NCBI RefSeq assembly: GCF_039555335.1
Contig: NC_092640.1
Span: forward strand, 38,980,295-39,044,294
DNA: 64,000 nucleotides
Direction of reading: 5' to 3'
Source: Amphiura filiformis
Taxonomy: Eukaryota; Echinodermata; Ophiuroidea; Amphilepidida; Amphiuridae
Part shown: one piece after another, positions 34,548-44,774 of the stretch
Position numbering within the stretch: the first letter of the stretch is position 1
How the letters are laid out: every line of letters begins with the position of its first letter
Position numbers and translations under genes: made by a program
Notes under the pieces: model-generated
What the model was told of the DNA's origin: nothing
The model's input: the letters and a program-made list of their open reading frames with translations, nothing else
Database searches by the model: none

Positions 34548-34740
34548 GCTATTCCATTTGAAAACCAATACACCCTCTCTATGGAATGACCTTAATCTTC
34601 AACACAGAACACAGGGAGTGTGAATTTCAAATGGGGTTACCTGAATGGGCGACTCCATTTGAAATCTACACCCCCTGTGTGGGAGATTAAGGTCATGTCT
34701 TACATACGGGGTGTATGGATTTCAACTGGTATAACCCAAT
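34548..34740. mobile_element. Inverted-repeat MITE, counterpart of 15605-15790
   Basis: It has a GGGCTATTCCATTTGAAA end and the mirror-like TTTCAACTGGTATAACCCA end, with GGGAGTGTGAATTTCAAATG and CATTTGAAATCTACACCCCC inside. The position matches that in the 3' UTR of copy A. Confidence 0.75.
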
Positions 34741-34837
34741 AAGGAGGATGTTGCTGTCACAAAAATTGTACAAAACATCTCTCTCAATTGACAAATGGGT
34801 ATACCGAACAAATAAGATATATTGAGAATACTTGGAA

Positions 34838-35035
34838 GGTAATTCGCTCCTTGCATGGTCATCAAGTTTTGGGTAGAGCCTCTAACTGGCAACATACATG
34901 AATAGGAATTGAATCAGCAATACAAATTTATGTAACTTACAGTAGAGTTACACAATTCTTTCTTTCATGTCTGTTGCTAGTTTGAGGCTCCACCCAACAT
35001 GGCGGAACCATGCAAGGGGTGAATACTCTCTCCGT
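34838..35035. mobile_element. Inverted-repeat element in the copy B 3' UTR
   Basis: TTCGCTCCTTGCATGGT at 34845 pairs with ACCATGCAAGGGGTGAA near 35020, and GGGTAGAGCCTC pairs with GAGGCTCCACCC. The open frame at 34967-35191 overlaps it and is not supported. Confidence 0.6.
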
Positions 35036-35235
35036 CGTTTAATTCTTCAAACATTCCAACTTCCATGTCCGAGAGCTACGCAACCTATAATATACTTGGT
35101 ACATGTCCTAATTTGTCTAATGTTTACCAAAGTTACACAAATTAAAAGAAAAAACAGTGTACATAAACGTTTTGGCTTTACACTATATTGATGAACCGAA
35201 CTTTTTTTATCACTATTTGTAACCAATCAATAAAC

Positions 35236-35390
35236 AAGCCCTGACAGAGCAGTTCTTCTGAGGTGAACCAAACCAGCCTGGTTATCAAATTAATCAGTGA
35301 TAAGTTTATCTCAGAGATAACCTTGTCACTGATTAATTTGATAACCAGGTAGGTTTGGTTCACCCCAGAAGAACTGCTTTGGCGGGGCTT
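35236..35390. mobile_element. Near-perfect palindromic MITE, 155 bp
   Basis: Arms of about 65 bp contain GAACCAAACC, GGTTATCAAATTAATCAGTG and GCAGTTCTTCTG and their mirrors, around a short TTATCTCAGAGATAA centre. It is found only in copy B. Confidence 0.8.
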
Positions 35391-36490
35391 CCCCTTTAAT
35401 TAAAAAATGCCACCTCCCGCATTGAAGTAAATTATACTAATTGTGGGGTTTACGAACAACTGCCCCAATTCAATGTGACCATGCGTTTTTTTTTCTTCCT
35501 TTCTTCCAAAAATACTTTTGGTATCATATCTTGCCATCGACTTTGCAATTTAGAAGCTTATTTACAAATACTAAAAACTTTGTGCCTAACTTTAACCAGG
35601 AAAAGAAGTCTTTTTTAACTACATATTTTGTTCGTGATGCTCGTACAAAACACATCCTGAACCACCTGATCATTCATATCTGATAAGTTCCTAGCAATTT
35701 CTGCAAGATGATAGCAAGTAAAAACAAGTAAAATTTAAAAATAATGACTTTGATCAGGCTCAGCAACCCTGTAATAAATGTACCCATTACTTTTCACTGA
35801 TAAGATTAAGGGCAGGGGTTATTGTACAAAAGTTGCTTTATATTTGACAACCATGTTTGTATATATTCAGCATGCATTTATACATGTACAGAAGGGGTTG
35901 CACTGCACTTTTTACATGGGCATTAATCCTGCTCAGTGAGGCATCTTTGAATATCTCCACCCAAAAAAGTTGGAATTATCACACCCCTCGTCTACAGTAG
36001 ACGGTACAAAGGGCAACAGCTCTCTGTTGATTCTATAATTTATTTATACATTGGATACAGGATTGAAAAATATCATGTTGCTGCAGCATTCACACTTTTT
36101 AACCTCAGGCTACAACAATTTGCCTTGCATAAAAGGTTGCTTCATTTCGAGACTCTGCTCTCTGTGAATTTCAGTAGTTTTAGTTTTGTTAATATGGCTA
36201 TACAGTGTTTGAGTTGTACAAAACCAAAAAAAATTGACACCCCCAGTTCTTGACATGATTTTCCTTTTGTTGACAAATGATAACAGAAATACTGTGCATA
36301 AAACTAAATTAGGTGAATGTCATTGTTCTTTCTTGTGTCAGGGAGTCGTAGTACATCGATTTTAAAAATTCAAATACAAACATATATAATTGTTTCAATT
36401 TCAAGAACGTTCACCGACATTTAGCTTCACACAGTTTTGGACCACGTCTGGGTGTACTGTAGCATGAAAAAATGGCGAGTAACATCTTCT

Positions 36491-36509
36491 TCAGTTCTTT
36501 GGAGATGGG
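36491..36509 (-). CDS. Copy B exon 4: C-terminal residues and stop
   Basis: After the acceptor CCATTTCAG it completes a Ser codon, encodes PSPKN and stops at TGA. The remainder of the exon is 3' UTR. Confidence 0.85.
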
Positions 36510-39500
36510 CTGAAATGGAGAAAAATAAGAATAAATAATCAAGAGTTATTTTACATTACAGTACTAAATTCTTTTGTGCTACTTTGTTGATGTAGACATT
36601 ACCAGGGGAGGGCACTTAACACAAATGAACATACGGGTATGTTCCCCCGGAGAGACCCCCTTTTTGGATTTCGCAGCTCCGACAGACCCCCATATTTGGC
36701 CAAAATAGAGCTCCAAAAGACCATTGATTTTGATAATTTCAGCTCTAAAAGACCCCCAAATTGCTCATTCCTCATATATATTTATATGTTTTTTTTCCCA
36801 GGCAATTTTCAACTAGAAAGCCAAGAAAGGCCCTTGATTTTGACTGTTCGCAGCTCCATAAGTCCCCCTTTTACTGATCGTACCTCCAAAAGACACCCTT
36901 TTACCGGTACACCTTCAGCTCCCAAAGACCCACCCACCTCAAAATTCCAGGGGAACATACCCACCAAAATGAATGCGAAACAAAATACCTACCTTACACC
37001 ACCTCGCTTGCCATGTAATCCCTATGCCATTACTTTAATGTCGGCTTCATTCCATAGTGGCGCAAGGTCACCTCAAGCGTGGTGACACTAGGATCCACAA
37101 CATGCTGATCTATCAGGGCACAATTCTTTAACCCAATACATTTGTACATTTATTGAACGACCTTTGAAAATTTGGGTACAAAAACTCATACTCCGCAACT
37201 TGAGGTCAAATTTTTCACTATGATTGTTTAATTGAGGTTATTGAATTATGCCATTGGGATGAGGCCATTGCTGGCAATAAATATCAAACAGTCATAATTG
37301 GTGGTCATATCAAATCATCCCCAAGTCAAGAAGGTTCAAGAAAGTTCTCTCATTGTTAATTGTTGGTTATACATACCTATACAAAATACTATGCCTGGTA
37401 ACCCACCACTTGAACAGGATTTAGCCAAAGCAAACAAAGACCAGTGCTATTAAAAATTCTATTGCCATCTAAGGTAGAAGCTTATTATCCTCTTCAACAA
37501 TAGGATTATTGATTGGTGTTTGACTATCAAAATGAGATAGATGTCGTGCCAGCTAGAGATGCCGATGAATACGACCTGCATGCATATTTCACACTGTAAC
37601 TCAGAATACAATTTAGGGAATTTACGGCTCATTCGTGCTGTATGGTCACAAATTGTCCCATCAGTCCACTCGTTATTCTTCATCACATTCACATCACGTA
37701 AATATTTATTTTTAAAACAAAATTAATGATACCAACCTGCGACTTCTGCTCCGGCTGTCACGGTAGTTACGTCTTGGTGAGTTGGAGCGAGAACGGGACC
37801 TAGAACGGCTAGAAGGATGAGCAGAAAAAACAAAATCAAAACGCATTAATGTTAAAACCCGAAGTTGCACAAAAATATATCTGTAAAATTAAATGTCTGG
37901 TTACATGAACAAAGAAAATGGTTTTATTCGAGCTCAGAAAAAGATCAACCTATCAACTATTGTGTTGTTTTAATATCACATCCTTTCCATGACATAATAA
38001 AAAGTGCACTGATGGAGTTAAGACCGCGAAAACTTCCTTTTCTTTTTCTTCTCCTTTATAAAAACAATATCTCTCAATGCGTGCTTTGTATCTGACTCCC
38101 AATTGGAGTTAACTGATCAACCTACTCATGCACACAGATTTTACTGAATTGTTTTTGGAAACAGAAGTTTGGCTTTTTTTTCTTCAAGGAAGCTAGCTAG
38201 TTTTTAAAAATCATTCTGGCAAAAATAACAATCTTTTTCTGTCACTGTCACACACTTACCCTGCTACATGTACATTTCTCTGTTAAAATACGAAACATGT
38301 GAACTCTTAAACCGGCATGTGCTTTGATAGACGGACGGTACGGGGCAATCCCACCATCAATGAATGATGAACCGTAAATTCGCCGATAAGCAAACGCCAA
38401 GAAAAATATCTGAAAGCCTTGCGCTCTCATCACCGAAGGGCCGATGATCGAAAACCAGCTTTGTAAAATGTGCGGATGGTGACTTTAGAAGCTTTTGTGA
38501 GAAATTTGGTTTGGAAAGAGAGAGACGGACACTTGACGCTAGCTCCTCATAGGGCGGAAGAAACTATAGCTATGCACACCCTGAAGCCGCAGCTCTTGTG
38601 ATCACATGCTTAACTTATGCTGATCACATGCTAGACATGTGACGCTATAATAGCACATGCTGACTGACTGATATGATATTGTAGGGAGAAGACCCGAGGA
38701 ACATAACCGCAGACTTATCCAAAATCAAAGACCCTGAAAATTAGGAATAAAAACATTATTGTGGTAATTGGGAGTTGTAAAAACACTTTAATCAAAGGCC
38801 TTTTAAAAACCTATTTTGCACTAATGTGCTAAAACACACAAGATCTGGATGTTGGCACAACTCCCCTATAAATCAAAGCAAAAATCTTGGAATGAACAAC
38901 TTCTGAACTTTATCCCACCGTCTTAAGATGCACTCCAGTGTACTCCACAAGGGTCAATACAGACGGAAAACGGAACCCTACTGAGAAACTTTGTCTGAAA
39001 ATCTTTTTTTGAAGTTTTTATATATGCATCAAGCTCCTGCGGTCTTGTTTTAACAAAGAAGTCACTTTATTTTGAGTTGAAGAATAATTGAATGACAAGC
39101 CTATGTTCGAGTTCGGCATCTAAAAGCCCTGCCACTTTGTCATCAAAAGACCCATCACATTTCAGCAGGAATTCAGAAGGGATCATAAAAAAAAATCACA
39201 TTTCTCCAAAATACTTTTGTGCAGTGCATGATTAGAGGATGGGATATGGTTCGAAATCCATTGAATTACAGTCCAACCTCTTTTTTACCTGGCAATGATT
39301 TGACCATGCATTGGCAATGATTTGACCATGCATTGGCCATGATGGGACCACGCATTGGCCATTATGGGACATGAAATTAAGGTGTCAAAGCATTAAGAAC
39401 AAGTACCGGGTAACGATCAAACAGCCTGATAACAAAAAGATCCGTACAGAGAGGTCGGGATGAGAGAGGTTGGACTGTAGTGCAATATTTGCTTGACAGT

Positions 39501-40536
39501 GCAAGTGAATATTCAAGCAATAAAAAAACAATTGAATCAATTGTTGATGAATTTATAAAATTTCAAAAGATAAAGTCTAAAAATGTTCCTGCCAAACACG
39601 AACCTCGTGCAACCCTAAATGCTGGTAAGTTTATGTAAGTACTGTAAGTTTGTACAATATGTACTTTTGTCAGTTCAAATTAAAAGCAAGAGCACATATT
39701 AAGCTTAAATACCTTCTTCTACTGTTGTATCTGCCACCGCCACCGCTACCACCCCTCTGGCCTTCTCCATCACCAGGTCTGCGTCCGTGTTTACAGTCAC
39801 GGGCAAAGTGTCCACGTTCGCCACATGCGTAGCAACTCTCATTGCGTCTGTCGCGTGGTGGACCCCTGCCGTATCCACCACCTCCACCACCGTAGCCGCC
39901 ACCACCACCACCACCATAGCCGCCGCCACCACCACCACCACCACCTCTGCGTCGTCCACTGGCAATTTCGACTTTGACCTCTCTGCCGCCACAAAGACGT
40001 CTGTAGGATTGCGGAAACAAAACAAAATTGAATAATGATATAACTTAGACCTACTCTATAAATTGATAATCATATACTACATCTTGTGTACTGTGTAGCT
40101 CATGAATGCTATTTTTTTTTTTTTGAAAAGTTGAATGCGTAAAAATAAATTTTCCAACATCACCCGCTTGCATTTTGTATGTTGATTATGGTTTCTGAAT
40201 TTGACATCCACATTAACTCAAATATGTCCACAAGCTACCAGATGCAGATTTGTCAGCTAGGTCTGAACAACTGAGACTACAATGTAAATTTTACATGCAC
40301 TGAACCTTGAATGAACAATGAAAATGTACTTACGTTCCGTCAAGCTCTCTGACTGCGTCTTTAGCGTCTCTGGAGTCTTCAAACTCGATGAAAGCAAAAC
40401 CTGGTGGATTCCTTGCTACCCACACGCTCTTCAAGTCACCATAGCGATTGAAGGCATCTTCAAGTTCTTCTTTTCTTGCGTTGTTGGGGAGATCTCCTAC
40501 GTACACCTTGCAGTCTCTGTCGTAGCCTCTAGACAT
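36491..40536 (-). CDS. SRSF7-like: SRSF7-like SR splicing factor, copy B
   Basis: Joined exons 40536-40334, 40000-39713, 37808-37737 and 36509-36491 encode 193 residues. The RRM is at about 11-83, with RNP2 VYVGDL (11-16) and RNP1 GFAFIEFE (46-53). A glycine/tyrosine-rich linker follows (84-114), then a CCHC knuckle (C124, C127, H132, C137), a second Gly-rich stretch, and a short RS tail (164-188) ending SPSPKN. RRM plus one zinc knuckle plus RS is the SRSF7 (9G8) plan; vertebrate SRSF7 is longer, with a longer RS domain. The family binds pre-mRNA and promotes splice-site choice and mRNA export. All junctions are GT-AG with consistent phases. The start is the ATG in CCAAGATGTC shared with copy A; an upstream in-frame ATG at 40608 lies beyond a likely 5' UTR splice acceptor at 40572. 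A poison exon lies in intron 2. Confidence 0.92.
36605..36965. repeat. Inverted repeat with GACCCCC motifs in the last intron of copy B
   Basis: CGGGTATGTTCCCCCGG near 36633 pairs with CAGGGGAACATACCCACC near 36950. Between them, CAGCTCCGA/AAAGACCCCC motifs recur every 40-60 bp. A 148-codon frame runs through it and beyond, but it has repeat composition and no domain. Confidence 0.6.
37737..37808 (-). CDS. Copy B exon 3: RS domain
   Basis: 72 bp between the acceptor CCTTCTAG and the donor CAG|GTTGGT. It encodes [20 protein letters not shown] plus RSR. The last seven Arg/Ser residues differ from copy A, which has RRYTRSR. Confidence 0.9.
38260..38733 (-). promoter_or_regulatory. Poison cassette exon of copy B
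   Basis: 474 bp bounded by the acceptor CCTAATTTTCAG|GGTCTTTG and the donor AGCAGG|GTAAGTGTG, in the intron between the zinc-knuckle and RS exons. Splicing from exon 2 (ending AG) gives AGG, five more codons and then TAA, so inclusion would end the protein before the RS tail and leave two exon junctions downstream. That layout triggers nonsense-mediated decay in known SR genes. The 5' 110 bp of the exon and about 60 bp of upstream intron are almost identical to copy A. Confidence 0.85.
39713..40000 (-). CDS. Copy B exon 2: end of RRM, Gly linker, CCHC knuckle
   Basis: 288 bp between TCCTACAG and AAG|GTATTT. It encodes [18 protein letters not shown], then runs of 9, 7 and 6 glycines separated by tyrosine, [12 protein letters not shown], the knuckle [14 protein letters not shown] and a [14 protein letters not shown] stretch. 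The opposite and alternative frames are also open over about 100 codons because of the GGN repeats. They are shadows. Confidence 0.92.
40334..40536 (-). CDS. Copy B exon 1: RRM N-terminal part
   Basis: It encodes [17 protein letters not shown], helix 1 ([14 protein letters not shown]) and beta strands through [20 protein letters not shown], ending DG-T at the donor AAC|GTAAGT. It differs from copy A at few positions apart from the N-terminal insert there. Confidence 0.92.
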
Positions 40537-40609
40537 CTTGGAATTTGTGGTGTGGTCCTTTCTAAAATGTTCTGAAATAAAAAAAAAAATTAGCTGGGCT
40601 GTTATCATA

Positions 40610-41480
40610 ATTATGTACTGATATTTAAAGCTCCCACATTCACGTCAATTGTACACTTGAGTGATACAAGGCCCGGCCGCTCTCGAACCATGCGTCTCGC
40701 TTTCTTTCGCGACTGCCTGCTTTTGCGATTGCTTTTGGTAACAGAAGTAGGTGAAGGTGGAGTTGTACTCTTTGTTCATTCATCATTATTGTTGATAGTA
40801 TTAAAGTCAGAAAATGGCAAGTAGAAGTAGCTGAAAGTTATTTTAAAGGAGAAAATTAGAAATGAAAATAAAATAATTACTTATTTTTGAGATTTTCAAT
40901 TTTGGATGCGGGCGGTAAACAGGAAACTAATAATCAAGTGCGAAGGGCCTAATTGCCAAACAATATAGAATAGAAAATTTGACATCAACTTCTCAAAATA
41001 TTGGAGAAATATGCTCACCAAACATTCGGAAAGTACGCAATCCAATTCTAGTGTCTGACCGATCAGGTCCTAAATCTGAATCGGCCAATCGATTCCCTCT
41101 TTGATCTGCCGATTCGATCACCGATTACCAATTCCCCAATAAACAATGGCTGCCATCGCCATGAGTAAATTTCACCTGTACATGTATGTTGAAAGGGTAC
41201 TTGTACGCAAAGTATTACCATAATAATGTATGCTCTGACTGAGCACAAAAATACACTCCCGTGCTCATTTACAATACTTAATTTGACCATGATTATTCTA
41301 AGTTCAATTTACCTTTTCCCCTGATATCCGAGTCCGTCGAACCATTTTAATATTGTGTTTACGTTCAAGTCAGTATTGAGTTTTGCACACAGCCCGTAGC
41401 TCTCTCTCCAATCTGACACGCATGTGTGTAACCCGGAAGTAAGAACTACAATTGTACATATTCATCTGTTGGCCGTACGA
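40610..41480. other. Region upstream of copy B, first exon not located
   Basis: A poly-T tract and CAG at 40572-40590 on the minus strand look like a 5' UTR splice acceptor, so a non-coding first exon and promoter should lie here or further right. A CpG-richer patch at 40670-40750 and donor-like sequences exist, but none can be chosen with confidence. Confidence 0.3.
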
Positions 41481-41481
41481 C

Positions 41482-42087
41482 CAGGCCTCGAAATAAGCCA
41501 GAATTTCTGAGAGCTATTTGGGCCCTCGATCTTAAATGTTTGAGGGCCCTCACAATTTTTTTGGGCCCGAATTTAGGGCATTGGTTTTAACCTATGAACC
41601 ATACAAATAAGTGAGAAAAATAGTAATTTTTTTTAGCGCAGTGATTTATAGTGCGCTACGCACAGGCACAACGCCTAGGCGTTGATCCACAAGCCTCAGC
41701 ACACTTTACAGGTTGTCGCTGACCACTACGGCCCCACATTATTCCATAAGCCATTAAACAACAAATCAGGGACTTTGCTGCTTCAAGAGCGCACATCCTA
41801 GACATTCCACATATACTAGTAACCATCGCAACCAGGATCAGCTCCCCGAGTTTCGTACGGGTTACAACGAGACAAATTAGCAGTAAGTTCCTTGTCCAGG
41901 GGAATTTCAAGCTAACTCAATTTTTCCACGAGAGCGTATTAGGCACCACCAGGGTTCGAACCCGCAACCTATCGCACCATAGTCGAACGCCTTATCGATT
42001 GAGCTAACTTGACTGAATTTTTAGGGCCATTTGGGCCCGTCAGATGTATCTTTCAGGGGCCGAGGGCCCTCCTTATTTCGAGCCCTG
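41482..42087. mobile_element. hAT-type MITE carrying a nested SINE
   Basis: The ends CAGGCCTCGAAATAAG and CTTATTTCGAGCCCTG are flanked by CGTACGAC and CGTACGAT (7 of 8 match, 41474-41481 and 42088-42095). GGGCCC-rich subterminal sequence lies on both sides. The central part is a tRNA-derived SINE. Confidence 0.8.
41632..42012 (-). mobile_element. tRNA-derived SINE
   Basis: Read on the minus strand, the head has box A (TTAGCTCAATCGATAAGG) and a perfect box B (GGTTCGAACCC), followed by a body of about 290 bp ending GCACTATAAATCACTGCGC and an A-rich tail (near 41632-41640). An 84-codon frame inside is Cys-rich by chance. Tail and box spacing fit a SINE. No flanking duplication could be fixed. 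Confidence 0.7.
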
Positions 42088-42256
42088 CGTACGATGTACG
42101 TACATGTGCATGCGGGGAATTACCTGATTATCTCAACTGCGTGCCTGAATCACGGTATGACTATAAGTTTATCGCCTACAAAGCTTGTTCTTTTGCTAAA
42201 TTTCGCTTGATTTAACTAGTCTAATTCAAAGAAATATACCAATAAATGAATACTTG

Positions 42257-42928
42257 TTAAGGGCTGGGGTATGAGCGTTTGGACAGTATTTATTTTGGGA
42301 CATTAGAGCACATCAGACATATCGAATTGCATTCTGAATACGAAGAATGTCATTCTGATATCAAATAATTTTGAATTTTTGAAATTAGCAATTTAATACA
42401 CATTTTATGGCAAATCATTAAAATTGATATTTTTGATATTTAACAGTAGGCCTACTTGAAGTAAACTTTATAAATCTGATGATTTATACTTAAAGTGTAT
42501 GTAGGTGGGATGAAAAGCCGACGATCAATTGACAATTTTGACCTTTTCAGTATTGAAGATATGGATTTTTTTCCCAAAACACCAAAAAAAAATAGGTCTT
42601 TTTGGGAAAAAATCCAGATCTTCAATATGAAAGGTCAAAATTTTCAATTGACCGTCGGCTTTTCCTCCCTGCTACATACACTTTAAGAATATATCATTAG
42701 ATTTATATAATTTACTTCGAGGACTGATATATCAAAAATTCAAAAATATCAAATTTTTATAATTTGTCATAAAATTTGTATTATATTGTGATTTTCAAAA
42801 ATGAAAATTATTTGATATCAGAAAGACATGCTTCGTATTCAGAATACAATTCGATAGGTCTGAGGTGCTCTCATGTGCCACAAAAAATACTGTCGAAACG
42901 CAATAAACGCTCATTTTAGATCCCTTAA
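42257..42928. mobile_element. TTAA-flanked palindromic element, full-length copy
   Basis: TTAA-GGGCTGGGGTATGAGCG on the left and CGCTCATTTTAGATCCC-TTAA on the right bound long arms that each contain a CAGTATTTATTTTGGGACAT-like segment and GAATTGCATTCTGAATACGA. The core has GCCGACGATCAATTG and its mirror. Other copies are at 11810-12480 and 53990-54557. TTAA at both ends suggests piggyBac-type mobilisation. Confidence 0.8.
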
Positions 42929-43500
42929 GCTTCAACAATTACTTTCATGATATTGGGTGATCGGTGCATTACATTGGCGGATGAAGGAAAAATCGGCCGA
43001 TGCAGATCACTACCGATAAGCTAATAATCGGTGATTGACTACAATGATTGTCATGAGTGTTGACGTTTGTGAACGGTCCCTCGGCCTTATCCCCACTGGT
43101 CATGTTTTTGAGGTGGGCACCCAAAAAGGTGGAACTGTCACATTTTCAAACATTTTTTCTCTTCTTATTCCTATATTTTAACTAAAATCCATCATGAAGA
43201 AATGGTTTTGGTCTTATTTTGCAGATAAACTATTAATTTAATGAAATAATAACAAATTCAGTTGAACAAATGTATTAATTAATTACAACAGCTTAATTAA
43301 GTTAATTAGTCAGGGGTGGAGCAGGAAGCGGAGGAGCAGGGTTAGCGGTGCCTGGTTAAAACAGGGGGTCCAGTGGAAGCTATTTGGACCCCTTAACCCC
43401 ACCTTTATTCTGAAAATAGGGCGTCCAAACCTAAAAACAAAGGGTCCAAAACGCCAAAATCTTTAAAAAATAAAAAAATTGAAAAATACCAAAAAGTTAA

Positions 43501-43660
43501 TTTTTAACAATTTAATTTAATTTAATTTAATTTAATTTAATTTAATTTAATTTAATTTAATTTAATTTAATCTAATCTAATCTAATTTAATCTAATTTAA
43601 TCTAATTTAATCTAATTTAATCCAATTTAATCTAATTTTATTTTATTTCATTTTATATTA
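43501..43660 (+). repeat. TTTAA pentanucleotide microsatellite
   Basis: About 28 units of TTTAA, with TCTAA variants becoming regular in the right half (alternating TCTAA/TTTAA). Confidence 0.95.
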
Positions 43661-43742
43661 TCTATATATTGATTATATTCCATGTCTACCGCCTGCTGAG
43701 GCTGGTCAATAATTAATTTTATACTGCCTGGAGAGGGCAGTA

Positions 43743-44774
43743 CAGGGGTAGAAATAAGGGACCATTTCCTGATAGCCATCCGGGCTATCTAGCCATTTTT
43801 TCTGATAGCCCTGAAGGAAATTCAATAGCCCTGAAAAAAGACATTGTTTTCGCACAATTCAAACCAATCGTTTGTTCAAATATTCAGTTATTATCAGTGA
43901 GTAACCCCCCCCCCATAATCAGGGGTAACACTAGGTTTTAAAACCAGGGGTTCTCAGAACCCCTGAAAGTGTTAAAAATATGCGCTCAAATCCTAAAATG
44001 AGGGGTTCTCTAATCTGTCAAGTATTGAATGTACCGTTTTAATTAATATATTTACTTACTATAAAAGTGTTGCTTTATGCCATAAAAGTTCGCCGAATTC
44101 CACAAAATGCAGTTCAACTTCGGCAAAGTGCAGAATTCAACACCATTGGCACCACATGGAACCCATGCTTTACTCAATAAAAAATGACATTTCATTGCAA
44201 ATGAGTTCAAGTTTAGGCCAAATATTATGATATTTATTGAATTACTGGAGTATGATGACTACGTGTATAAAACATAATTCAAGGGCAACTTTTTGTCATT
44301 TTTAATAACTACGGCCAATCATTGTGTCGTATTTCACCGATGGCATATCTCTACACACCACCCACAAAGCATTTCTTTCCGATCCCTAGAATTAGAAATT
44401 ACCAACTCATGTACGTGTCATCATTCAGTACTGCAATAACTTATCAGCAGTGGTTCTAGACAATATCGCAATCTGTGTAATTATGCCGGCGGTGTGTATT
44501 TTATTTCTATTTTAAAATTATGTTACAATACTACGGTGACTTCACTTCAACATTTATGTTACATTGCATTTTATGTTACATTTTCTGGACAGGCCGTAAA
44601 TATTGGAGATCGAAGCTTTTATTTTTCTTTCACATGTTTTCATTTTTCTGCGCGCATGAAAACCCACGACAGCGAGTGTCAATAGCCCGACGGGCTACAT
44701 GGAGATAAAACCCAATAGCCCGACAGAAAACCTAATAGCCATGGCTATCGGGCTATCGCTTATTTCGACCCCTG
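43743..44774. mobile_element. Inverted-end element (CAGGGGT-GAAATAAG family)
   Basis: The left end CAGGGGTAGAAATAAGGG and right end CTTATTTCGACCCCTG are inverted copies. AGCCCGGGCTATC-type motifs (GATAGCC, CGGGCTAT) lie just inside both ends. Flanking direct repeats are only CAGTA. Its ends resemble those of the hAT-type MITEs at 21877, 41482 and 46001. Confidence 0.7.

Larger units (their letters stand above)
33540..36490 (-). other. 3' UTR of SRSF7-like copy B
   Basis: It runs from the stop codon at 36491 to the AATAAA near 33570. Ordered patches are homologous to the 3' UTR of copy A. It has collected several inverted-repeat elements of its own (33684-33914, 34838-35035, 35236-35390). A 3' UTR of about 3 kb is long, but its parallel structure in both copies supports it. 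Confidence 0.6.

Noticed and set aside
36639..37085. 148-codon frame
   Set aside because: It runs through a GACCCCC repeat inside the last intron of copy B. Composition is repeat-driven and no domain is seen.
39705..40035. Alternative open frames of about 80-106 codons over copy B exon 2
   Set aside because: They arise because GGN/NCC repeats lack stops in several frames. The conserved RRM end and zinc knuckle fix the true frame.
40537..40608. Upstream in-frame ATG of copy B as the true start
   Set aside because: The extension runs through a poly-T tract and a TTTCAG acceptor, has no counterpart in copy A, and the ATG at 40536 aligns with the start of copy A.
41656..41910. Cys-rich 84-codon secreted-like protein
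   Set aside because: It lies entirely within the body of the tRNA-derived SINE.
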